From an uncultured Pelagibacteraceae bacterium (lineage in GTDB: Bacteria; Pseudomonadota; Alphaproteobacteria; Pelagibacterales; Pelagibacteraceae), in assembly GCA_902604785.1 (NCBI GenBank), contig CACLAC010000010.1, forward strand, positions 1 to 32,351: a stretch of DNA of 32,351 nt, given 5' to 3'. Below the pieces are notes generated by a model. It was not told the DNA's origin and did no database searches. It saw nothing but the letters and a program-made list of their open reading frames with translations. The position numbers and the translations under genes are program-made. How positions within the stretch are numbered: position 1 is the first letter of the stretch; each line of letters opens with the position of its first letter. Of this stretch, positions 26,136 through 32,351 are shown one piece after another.

Positions 26136-26531
26136 TTATTTTTTACAGTTTTTACACAAACCAAAAAACTCTAAATTGTATTTATTGTATTTCATGCCTG
26201 ATTTGTCAGCAAAATTGCTAAGGTATTTGGAAAGCTTTAAGTTGCTTACTTCTGTTACATCTTCGCAGCTTTCACAAATTGAAAAAGCTGTAGCCTTAGA
26301 AACTTGACAATTTGAATTTTTGCAAGCAACAAATGCATTTCTACTTTCAATTTTATGAATTTTTCCAATCTCTACAAGTTTGTCTAAAGCTCTGTAAACT
26401 TGCAAAGGGGCTTTAATACCTTGTTTTTTAACACTGAATAAAATTGAATATGCTTTTAATGGTTCAGACGATTTTTCAATAAAATCTAAAACTATTTGTT
26501 GATTTTTTGTTAAATGTTCTTGTTTTTGCAT
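26136..26531 (-). CDS. zur: zinc uptake regulator Zur (Fur family)
   Basis: This 131-residue Fur-family repressor has an N-terminal winged helix (residues about 10-60; APLQVYRALDKLVEIGKIHKI) and the Zur-like IESRNAFVAC segment. Four cysteines in two pairs, CESC (about 95-98) and CKNC near the C-terminus, form the structural zinc site. Its place directly after znuB, and two Zur-type palindromes between znuC and znuA, identify it as the zinc sensor of this cluster rather than Fur. With zinc bound it would repress znuCB and znuA. The gap to znuB is 24 bases, so it is probably in the znuCB transcript and thereby autoregulated. Confidence 0.9.
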   Translation of the reverse strand: MQKQEHLTKNQQIVLDFIEKSSEPLKAYSILFSVKKQGIKAPLQVYRALDKLVEIGKIHKIESRNAFVACKNSNCQVSKATAFSICESCEDVTEVSNLKLSKYLSNFADKSGMKYNKYNLEFFGLCKNCKK

Positions 26532-26555
26532 ACTGTTATATTTACCAATTTACCA

Positions 26556-27359
26556 TTAGTTTTTCAATTGAACCGTTTGTTTAATTTTTAATAATGAAAG
26601 TATAAATAGAACTAAAGATGCTGCTATTATCGAAGGTCCTGATGGAGTGTTAAACTCTAATGATGAAAATAGACCAATAATTACTGACAATAAACCACCT
26701 ATTATTGAAAATAGAACCATCTTTTGAGGACTGTCTGATATGTTTCTAGACATTGCAGCAGGTATAATTAACATTCCTGTAATTAAAAGTAATCCTACCA
26801 TTTTTATTGATATTGCAATAATTGCAGCCATTAAAACAGTGAATATTGCTTTTGCTCTATCTGGATTTAGTCCTTCAGCTTCAGCTAATTCATAATTTAC
26901 TGTTGATGCAAATAAAGGTTTCCAAATTAATTTTAGTACCAGTAAAATTAATGCACCACCAATCCATATTATAAGAATATCATCTACTGTTACTGCTAAT
27001 ATATCTCCAAATAATAACCCCATGATGTCAAATCTTATAAAAGTTAAAAATCCAATTACTACTAGACCAACTGCAAGAGAAGAGTGGGCCAAAAGTCCAA
27101 GTAGAGCATCACCCGGTAAATTAGTTTTTTTTTGAAGTTGAATTAAAATTAAAGCTATTAAGGATGAAATTATAAATACTGAAAGTGCAATATTTAATTC
27201 AAACGAATATGCCATAGTAACACCAAGTAAAGCTGAGTGAGCAAGTGTGTCTCCAAAATAAGACAATCTCCTCCAAATAATAAAGCAACCAAGAGGACCT
27301 GTTACAAAAGCAACTCCTATACCTGCAACCAAAGCTCTTATAAAGAAATCATCAAACAT
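26556..27359 (-). CDS. znuB: zinc ABC transporter permease ZnuB
   Basis: This 267-residue integral membrane protein of the ABC-3 metal permease family has about eight hydrophobic segments. Family stretches include GPLGCFIIWRRLSYFGDTLAHSALLG (split around residues 21-46) with the conserved His, and AEAEGLNPDRAKAIFT, the coupling helix that contacts ZnuC. It begins immediately after the znuC stop with no spacing. It forms the channel for zinc entering from ZnuA. Confidence 0.95.
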   Translation of the reverse strand: MFDDFFIRALVAGIGVAFVTGPLGCFIIWRRLSYFGDTLAHSALLGVTMAYSFELNIALSVFIISSLIALILIQLQKKTNLPGDALLGLLAHSSLAVGLVVIGFLTFIRFDIMGLLFGDILAVTVDDILIIWIGGALILLVLKLIWKPLFASTVNYELAEAEGLNPDRAKAIFTVLMAAIIAISIKMVGLLLITGMLIIPAAMSRNISDSPQKMVLFSIIGGLLSVIIGLFSSLEFNTPSGPSIIAASLVLFILSLLKIKQTVQLKN

Positions 27360-28106
27360 TTAATTTTTCTTAACTTCTCCATCATTAGAATGAACATGGT
27401 CATGTTTATGTTCATATATTGAAAGTGTTTGTGAGGCTTGCTCACCAAAGAGAGCTTTATATTCATTATTTCTTGCAACATCACTAGGTGATCCTGAGCA
27501 ACAAACATGTCCATTTAAACAAACAACATGATCTGTTGCACTCATAACTGTATGCAAATCATGAGATATTAATAATATTCCACAGTTTAAAGTATCTGAA
27601 ATTTTTTTAATTAATTCGTAGAGAGCAATCTCACCTGTAAAATCTACTCCTTGAACAGGCTCATCAAGAACTAATAAATCTGGTTTTCTTGAAATAGCTC
27701 TAGCAAGTAAAACTCTTTGGAACTCACCTCCAGATAAATTTCCTAAATTTTTATTTTTAAGGTGTATAACTCCGGTTAATGACAAAGCTTCATTTACCGC
27801 CTCATCTTTAAGATTTTCAGTTAAAAGCATAAAATCATTAACTCTTAGGGGTAGCGTCCAATCTATCGAAATCTTTTGGGGAACATATCCTACATTATTT
27901 GTATACTTTTCAACTTGGCCTTCTATTTTTTTATAGATACCTAAAGCTATTTTAGCAGTTGTACTCTTACCTGATCCATTAGGACCTATTAAGGTAACAA
28001 TTTTTCCTTTTTCAACTACTATTGAAACACCTTTGACAAGCCATTTGTCATTTTGCTTAATTCCAACTTCGTTTAATTTTACTAATATATTATTCTCTTT
28101 ACTCAT
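27360..28106 (-). CDS. znuC: zinc ABC transporter ATPase ZnuC
   Basis: This 248-residue ATPase of the zinc importer has Walker A GPNGSGKST (about 38-46), signature LSGGEFQRVLLARA, Walker B LLVLDEPVQGVD and switch His in LLISHDLHTV. The C-terminal tail carries a histidine cluster (YEHKHDHVH), a possible zinc-binding element seen in several ZnuC proteins. It is the first gene of the leftward znuC-znuB-zur run and diverges from znuA over the Zur boxes. Confidence 0.95.
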   Translation of the reverse strand: MSKENNILVKLNEVGIKQNDKWLVKGVSIVVEKGKIVTLIGPNGSGKSTTAKIALGIYKKIEGQVEKYTNNVGYVPQKISIDWTLPLRVNDFMLLTENLKDEAVNEALSLTGVIHLKNKNLGNLSGGEFQRVLLARAISRKPDLLVLDEPVQGVDFTGEIALYELIKKISDTLNCGILLISHDLHTVMSATDHVVCLNGHVCCSGSPSDVARNNEYKALFGEQASQTLSIYEHKHDHVHSNDGEVKKN

Positions 28107-28127
28107 TAATATTTACTTGACTTATTA

Positions 28128-28162
28128 ATGTTATATTATTACATAATGTTATAATATAACAA
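28128..28162. promoter_or_regulatory. two adjacent Zur boxes between znuC and znuA
   Basis: The element TGTTATAATATAACA at 28147-28161 is a perfect 7-1-7 palindrome that matches the known Zur operator core of proteobacteria (TGTTATAnTATAACA). A second copy, TGTTATATTATTACA at 28129-28143, has one mismatched pair. Their centres are 18 bases apart, so two dimers could sit side by side. A consensus -10 (TATAAT, 28150-28155) for znuA lies inside the better site, so Zur binding would block it directly. Confidence 0.88.
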
Positions 28163-28179
28163 TCAATTAACTTATAACT

Positions 28180-29301
28180 ATGAAAAATTTAAAAAAAACA
28201 TCTATAATTATTACAATACTATCTTTTTTAAGCTTTTTTACATCAGCAAATGCTGAAATAAAAGTTGTAGCATCAATTAAACCAATACATTCATTAGTAA
28301 GCTACCTAATGGATGGTATTAGCAAACCATCGTTAATAGTCGATGGATACGCATCACCTCATGGTTTTGCTTTAAAACCTTCACATGCAAAAATGTTACA
28401 AGAAGCAGATATTATATTTTGGGTAGGTGAAGATTTAGAAAATTTCTTAGAAAAACCATTATCTTCAATTGCTAAAAAAGCTGAAAAAATTGAATTGATG
28501 GAAGCTCATGGCTTAAACAAACTAAAATTTAGAGAAAGAAATATTTTTGATGACCACGACGATCACGGACATGAGGATGGACATAAGAAAAAAGATGACC
28601 ACGATGATCATGACGATGACGGCCATAAGAAAAAAGACGACCACGGACATGATGATGATGGCCATAAGAAAAAAGATGATCATGACGATCATGGACACAA
28701 GAAAAAAGATGACCACGATGACCACGGACATGATGAAGATGGACATAAAAAGAATGATGACCACGATGATCATGATGACCACGAAGGACATCACCATGGT
28801 GAATTTGATCCACACATTTGGCTGGATCCAATTAATGCAAAAATAATTTTAAATGAAATGGTTGAGCATTTAATAGAAAATGACGCTAAAAATGCTTCTA
28901 CTTATAAAAGTAATTTAGACAAAGCTCTTAAAGATATCGATAAACTTACAATGGAAGTAATGACTGATTTAAATCAAAGTACATCTTCTATAGTTTTTCA
29001 TGATGCTTATCAGTATTTTGAAAAAAGATTTAATGTTAATGTTTTAGGAGCATTTACAGTTAACACAGACGTTATGCCAGGTGCTGAGCAATTAGCAGAA
29101 ATCAGAGAAATAATTGAGCATGATAAAGTAAGCTGTATTTTTTCTGAGCCTCAGTTTAATCCTGATATTATTAATGCTGTTGCAAAAGATATGGATATTA
29201 AAACTGGAGTTTTAGATCCATTAGGAGCAACTCTTAATCCAGGTAAAGACTTATATTTTGATTTAATCAAAAATATGTCTAAATCTTTCAAAGGCTGTTA
29301 A
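28180..29301 (+). CDS. znuA: zinc ABC transporter periplasmic binding protein ZnuA
   Basis: ZnuA captures zinc in the periplasm and delivers it to ZnuBC. It has a signal peptide at about residues 1-25 (ending SANAE). Likely zinc ligands in family positions are His in KPIHSLVSYL, His in DPHIWLDP, His in IVFHDAYQY, and the acidic SEPQFNP site. Between the first two is a His/Asp/Lys-rich insert at about residues 124-207 with over twenty histidines, much longer than the usual ZnuA loop and lengthening the protein to 373. Such loops are thought to collect or sense zinc. Transcription starts from the shared Zur-controlled region. Confidence 0.96.
   Translation: MKNLKKTSIIITILSFLSFFTSANAEIKVVASIKPIHSLVSYLMDGISKPSLIVDGYASPHGFALKPSHAKMLQEADIIFWVGEDLENFLEKPLSSIAKKAEKIELMEAHGLNKLKFRERNIFDDHDDHGHEDGHKKKDDHDDHDDDGHKKKDDHGHDDDGHKKKDDHDDHGHKKKDDHDDHGHDEDGHKKNDDHDDHDDHEGHHHGEFDPHIWLDPINAKIILNEMVEHLIENDAKNASTYKSNLDKALKDIDKLTMEVMTDLNQSTSSIVFHDAYQYFEKRFNVNVLGAFTVNTDVMPGAEQLAEIREIIEHDKVSCIFSEPQFNPDIINAVAKDMDIKTGVLDPLGATLNPGKDLYFDLIKNMSKSFKGC
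28549..28799 (+). repeat. in-frame tandem repeats encoding the His/Asp loop of znuA
   Basis: Imperfect units of roughly 33-45 bases encode variations of GHKKKDDHDDH. The unit start (GGCCATAAGAAAAAAGA and near-identical forms) recurs five times. All length differences between units keep the reading frame. Spurious open frames on the other strand and in other frames are a side effect of the GAC/CAT/GAT periodicity. The tract is a candidate for length change by slippage or recombination. Confidence 0.9.
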
Positions 29302-29317
29302 TTAAAAAATTGAACTT

Positions 29318-29352
29318 TAGCCATAAATAATATTTAATATTATATATGGCTA
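29318..29352 (+). promoter_or_regulatory. 35-nt near-perfect dyad over the start codon of the Ldh2-family gene
   Basis: TAGCCATA (29318-29325) is the inverse of TATGGCTA (29345-29352), and the bases between also pair about the centre at 29335, with a single A-A mismatch (29326/29344). Sixteen of 17 positions pair. The ATG GCT start (29346) lies in the right arm and no Shine-Dalgarno sequence is present. In RNA this would bury the start codon; in DNA it could be an operator or a terminator for znuA. Confidence 0.65.
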
Positions 29353-30344
29353 CTGTTTCTTTAACCTTAGACGAGATTTTTGATTTAGCAAAAAAAACTT
29401 TATTAGCTAATGGATGCGATGATGAAACCGCATCTATTCTTGCTGATTTAATCATGAAAGCTGAAAGAGATGGCTCTCTTTCTCATGGTTTGTTTAGACT
29501 GCCTGCTTACGTGAGTGGCTTAAAAAGTGGAAAAATTAATGGTAAAGCAAGACCAGAAATTAAAAAAATATCTCCAAGTGTAATTAAAGTATTAGGTAAT
29601 AATTGTTTAGCTCCTATGGTTTTAAACAAAGGTATTCCAGAATTAGTTAATGCTGCAAAAGAAAATGGTGTTGCTGTATTAGCTATAACTAATTCACATC
29701 ATATGGCTGCTATGTGGCCTGAAACTGAAGCTATAGCAGAGCAGGGACTTGTTGCGTTTGCATGCACCTCATATAAGCCTGCTGTTGCTCCAGCAGGTGC
29801 AATTAAACCATTGTATGGAACTAATCCAATATCTTTTGCTTGGCCAAGAAAAGGAAAAACTCCAGTTGTTTATGATATGGCTACAGCATCTATGGCAATG
29901 GGAGAAGTACAAGTTGCTAAAAGAGAAGGGCACAAAGTTCCTTTAGGAACAGGTTTAACTAAAGATGGAAAAGAAACGACAGATCCTGGAGAAATAGCTG
30001 ATGGAGGAGTTTTATTACCATTCGGCGGCTATAAAGGCTCTGGGATTGCAATGATGGTAGAGTTATTAGCTGGAGCCCTAGTAGGTGATAAATTCAGTTA
30101 TGAGACAGCTGCAAATGATACTAATGATGGCGGACCACCTAGTGGTGGCGAATTTATTTTAGCCATATCGCCTGATAAATTATCCGAAAATGATTGGGAT
30201 AAGCATTCATCAGAATTTTTTGAAAAAATGAAATCCATGGATGGAGTTAGACTCCCAGGTGAGAGAAGACATAAAAATAGATTAGACAAAGGTCCAAGAA
30301 ATATTAATGAAGAACTAGTTAATAAAATTAAATCTTTAAGTTAA
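29346..30344 (+). CDS. Ldh2/malate dehydrogenase-family NAD(P)H-dependent oxidoreductase
   Basis: This 332-residue protein belongs to the type 2 malate/L-lactate dehydrogenase family, unrelated to Rossmann LDH. Visible family segments are ERDGSLSHGLFRLPAYV with the catalytic His region, ITNSHHMAAMWP, GTNPISFAWP, VYDMATASMAMGEV, and LPFGGYKGSGIAMMVELLAG. Its C-terminal VRLPGERR matches members that reduce delta1-pyrroline/piperideine-2-carboxylate (DpkA/LhpD) as well as hydroxyacid dehydrogenases, so the substrate is not fixed; an imino-acid reductase of proline or lysine breakdown is my first guess. It is 44 bases after znuA and overlaps the convergent xthA by 9 bases. Confidence 0.85.
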   Translation: MATVSLTLDEIFDLAKKTLLANGCDDETASILADLIMKAERDGSLSHGLFRLPAYVSGLKSGKINGKARPEIKKISPSVIKVLGNNCLAPMVLNKGIPELVNAAKENGVAVLAITNSHHMAAMWPETEAIAEQGLVAFACTSYKPAVAPAGAIKPLYGTNPISFAWPRKGKTPVVYDMATASMAMGEVQVAKREGHKVPLGTGLTKDGKETTDPGEIADGGVLLPFGGYKGSGIAMMVELLAGALVGDKFSYETAANDTNDGGPPSGGEFILAISPDKLSENDWDKHSSEFFEKMKSMDGVRLPGERRHKNRLDKGPRNINEELVNKIKSLS

Positions 30345-31112
30345 TTCAATTTCAATAGGAGTATGATCAGAAGGTTTAGTTCTTCCTCTAGGATATTTAT
30401 TAATTTTAACATCTTTAATTATATTTATTAAAGAATTTGAAACTAAAAAATGATCAATTCTCATACCATTATTTTTTTGCCAAGCTCCACTTGTATAATC
30501 CCAAAATGTATAACCTTCTTTATCAGGATAGATATGTCTATAGGCATCATGAAAACCTAAGTTTATTAATTCTCTTAATCTTTTTCTTATTTCCAATCTA
30601 AACAATGCATCATTTTCATAACTTTTTGGATTATGCACATCTTCAGCAGCGGGTATAATATTAAAATCACCGCCTATAATAATATTTTCATTTAGTTTTA
30701 AAATCTTTTTTAATGTTTTAATTAAACTATCTAACCAATAAATTTTATAATCATACTTTTCAGTATCAACAGGATTACCATTTGGAGTATAAATATTAAT
30801 TATTTGTATATTTTTGGTTTTATATTTTACATCTGCAGTAATAATTCTTGATTGTTTTAACTTATCTTTGAAAATATCATTTTTAATATTAGAAAGTTTT
30901 TTTTTAGAAATAATTGCAACACCATTATAACTTTTTTGTCCGAATACATAATTTTCATATTTTAAAGATTTAATATCATCATACGGATATGTATCATCAG
31001 GTGTTTTGATTTCCTGCATCATCAATACATCAGGACTAAATTTTTTAATATATTCTTTGATATTTTCTATTCTAGCTCTAACGGAATTTACATTCCATGA
31101 ACTAATAATCAT
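30336..31112 (-). CDS. xthA: exodeoxyribonuclease III (AP endonuclease family)
   Basis: This DNA repair nuclease cleaves at abasic sites and degrades 3' ends. The full set of EEP-fold motifs is present: SWNVNSVRARI at the start, MQEIK with the metal-binding Glu, NIYTPNGNP, GGDFNIIPAAEDVHNP, MRIDHFLVS and the terminal SDHTPIEIE with the catalytic Asp-His. The frame is open to 31142, but the ATG at 31112 (MIISSWNV) is chosen. It places the first beta strand at the N-terminus as in other XthA, gives 258 residues, and makes a TAATG junction with the upstream Fe-S carrier gene instead of a 31-base overlap. Confidence 0.94.
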   Translation of the reverse strand: MIISSWNVNSVRARIENIKEYIKKFSPDVLMMQEIKTPDDTYPYDDIKSLKYENYVFGQKSYNGVAIISKKKLSNIKNDIFKDKLKQSRIITADVKYKTKNIQIINIYTPNGNPVDTEKYDYKIYWLDSLIKTLKKILKLNENIIIGGDFNIIPAAEDVHNPKSYENDALFRLEIRKRLRELINLGFHDAYRHIYPDKEGYTFWDYTSGAWQKNNGMRIDHFLVSNSLINIIKDVKINKYPRGRTKPSDHTPIEIELT

Positions 31113-31429
31113 TAAAGAGAAAAAGATACGCCACAACCACAAGAGGATTTGCTTTGTGGATTGTTTATTTTAAATGAATCTCCAATTAATTCTTTTACAA
31201 AGTCCACTTCAGATCCTTTTAATAAATCCGCAGATGTTTTGTCTATTAGTATATTTTGATGACATAGATCATCATCATGTTGAGATTTATCGAAAGAAAA
31301 ATCATATTGAAAACCAGAACAACCACCACCTTTTATTGCGATTCTAAAAAAAGAACCTTTCTCCTTTGATGATAAGAGATGGTTTATTTGATTTATTGCT
31401 TTTTCAGTAAATTTAATTTCTTTAATCAT
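31112..31429 (-). CDS. erpA: A-type iron-sulfur carrier (ErpA/IscA family)
   Basis: This 105-residue protein delivers Fe-S clusters to target enzymes. The three cluster-binding cysteines are Cys37 (GGGCSGF), Cys97 and Cys99 (SSCGCG), exactly the family pattern. FQYDFSFD and the ILIDKTSADLLKGSEVDFV region also fit. Whether it is ErpA, IscA or SufA cannot be decided without neighbours of an isc/suf cluster, none of which are here. Clients in the window include LipA and IlvD. It is cotranscribed with xthA and diverges from dgt. Confidence 0.9.
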   Translation of the reverse strand: MIKEIKFTEKAINQINHLLSSKEKGSFFRIAIKGGGCSGFQYDFSFDKSQHDDDLCHQNILIDKTSADLLKGSEVDFVKELIGDSFKINNPQSKSSCGCGVSFSL

Positions 31430-31450
31430 GTTTTAACACTGATATTACTA

Positions 31451-31462
31451 ATATAATTATAT
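31451..31462. promoter_or_regulatory. possible shared divergent -10 region of erpA and dgt
   Basis: The 12-base palindrome ATATAATTATAT carries a consensus TATAAT on each strand in the 50-base gap between the two starts. On the minus strand a TTCATT is placed 17 bases upstream of it; on the plus strand only a poor -35 is seen. Base composition makes chance likely. Confidence 0.3.
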
Positions 31463-31479
31463 TTTGCCATTTTTAAAGA

Positions 31480-32351
31480 ATGAAAAACTATTCAAAATTA
31501 GGATTATTTAAAAGCAAGGGTAGACTTAACTATGAGCCTCAAAATCATTATAGGACACCCTTTCAAAGAGATAGAGATCGAATAATTCATTCTGCTTCAT
31601 TTAGAAGACTTAAACATAAAACTCAAGTATTCGTAAATACCGAAGGTGATCATTATAGAACTAGAATAACCCATTCTATTGAAGTTGCTCAAATAGCAAG
31701 AACAATAGCTAAATACCTAAATTTAAATGATGATTTAGCAGAGACTTTAAGTCTAGCTCACGATCTTGGGCATACTCCGTTTGGTCATGCTGGAGAAGAT
31801 GCATTAAATGAATGCATGTTAAATTACGGAGGTTTCGATCACAACTTACAGACACTCAGAATAGTTATGTTTCTAGAAAATAAATATTTCAAATTTAAAG
31901 GATTAAATCTCACACTTGAAACATTAGACGGTTTGTTAAAGCATAATGGTCCATATTATGATTTTGATAAACTTGATTCTATTATTGGGGTTAATAAATT
32001 TAAAAATAAGATTAAGTTCAAAAATAACACATCATTAGAGGCTCAAATATCAAGTATCTCCGATGATATTGCTTATAACAATCATGATATACAAGATGGA
32101 ATAAAAGCTAAATTATTTACTTTAAACGAATTAATTGAAATTAACTTTTTTAAAGAAATATACAAATCATATAAAAGCAATATAAAAAGAAATAATAAAG
32201 ATATTATAATTTATCAAGTTATAAGAGATTCTATAAATTTAATGGTTAAAGATATAATTAAAAATTCAATTAAAAATATAAATGATTATAAAGTAAAAAA
32301 AGTGTCAGATGTATATACAAACGAAAATCAGACTATAATTTTCTCAGAAAA
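31480..32351 (+). CDS. dgt: deoxyguanosinetriphosphate triphosphohydrolase-like protein (3' end beyond window)
   Basis: The frame is open from the ATG at 31480 to the window end (290 codons). The HD-domain metal site is complete: His in [12 protein letters not shown], the His-Asp pair in [16 protein letters not shown], and a later Asp in [10 protein letters not shown]. The N-terminal [27 protein letters not shown] and the [12 protein letters not shown] and LLKHNGPY stretches are typical of the dGTPase family, which splits dNTPs into nucleoside and triphosphate to balance nucleotide pools. The family is clear; substrate preference among dNTPs is not. It diverges from erpA with a 50-base gap. 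Confidence 0.93.
   Translation, partial: MKNYSKLGLFKSKGRLNYEPQNHYRTPFQRDRDRIIHSASFRRLKHKTQVFVNTEGDHYRTRITHSIEVAQIARTIAKYLNLNDDLAETLSLAHDLGHTPFGHAGEDALNECMLNYGGFDHNLQTLRIVMFLENKYFKFKGLNLTLETLDGLLKHNGPYYDFDKLDSIIGVNKFKNKIKFKNNTSLEAQISSISDDIAYNNHDIQDGIKAKLFTLNELIEINFFKEIYKSYKSNIKRNNKDIIIYQVIRDSINLMVKDIIKNSIKNINDYKVKKVSDVYTNENQTIIFSE

Noticed and set aside
28549..28799. Regularly spaced repeats that might suggest a CRISPR array
   Set aside because: Units are imperfect, keep the znuA frame, code for GHKKKDDH-type peptides and have no unique spacers or cas genes nearby.
28522..28846. Three open frames of about 100 codons on both strands inside znuA, with Met/Ile- or His-rich products
   Set aside because: They are by-products of the three-base periodic His/Asp repeat of znuA, have no ribosome binding sites, and encode only low-complexity peptides.
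31112..31142. Longer xthA start at 31142 and longer pgpA start at 5523
   Set aside because: Both add residues that match nothing in their families and deepen overlaps with the upstream genes; the internal ATGs fit family N-termini.

Overview
The window is a gene-dense, very AT-rich stretch of an alphaproteobacterial chromosome. Gene order (pyrG-kdsA-eno-ftsB-lipA-coq10/ratA-cinA-pgpA-ispDF-ntrYX-trkAH), one-base TAATG junctions, near absence of intergenic space, and the streamlined set of aap amino-acid transporter, NtrYX and fused IspDF all point to a SAR11/Pelagibacterales-type marine bacterium. The taxon is inferred from gene content and composition; no database was searched. No phage, IS element or CRISPR array is visible.

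Layout. 1-4534 (+): 3' part of pyrG, then kdsA, eno, an FtsB/DivIC protein, lipA and a RatA/Coq10 START protein, mostly overlapping. 4523-6580 (-): pncC-type cinA domain, pgpA, fused ispDF. 6618-12542 (+): ntrY sensor kinase, ntrX regulator, trkA, and a trkH broken by a one-base shift in a T8 run. 12568-17212 (+): tRNA-Arg, a structured leader, then the general amino-acid ABC transporter aapJ-terminator-aapQ-aapM-aapP. 17357-17943: an XRE-type regulator and tRNA-Asn and tRNA-Cys on the minus strand. 18065-23612 (+): valS-ilvD-manC, each joined by TAATG. 23637-26087 (-): PiT-like permease, arsenic-type aquaporin, thioredoxin-coupled arsenate reductase, and a 73-residue membrane protein. 26136-29301: zur, znuB, znuC (-) divergent from znuA (+) over two adjacent Zur-box palindromes. 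29346-32351: an Ldh2-family reductase (+), xthA and an A-type Fe-S carrier (-), and the 5' part of dgt (+).

How it works together. NtrYX (nitrogen/redox signalling) sits directly upstream of K+ uptake and the broad amino-acid importer, so nitrogen sensing, osmotic/K+ balance and amino-acid uptake are neighbours. Zinc import is a self-contained ZnuABC-Zur unit with an unusually long His/Asp repeat in ZnuA. Next to it lies what reads as a minimal arsenic pathway: a PiT-like transporter (possible arsenate entry), ArsC (arsenate to arsenite) and an AqpS-like channel (arsenite exit).

The points most worth checking are the trkH frameshift, a 35-nt near-perfect dyad over the Ldh2-family start codon, the aapJ leader, the arsenic/zinc neighbourhood with its small membrane protein, the reduced NtrY and NtrX, and a short G+C-rich tract in ilvD.
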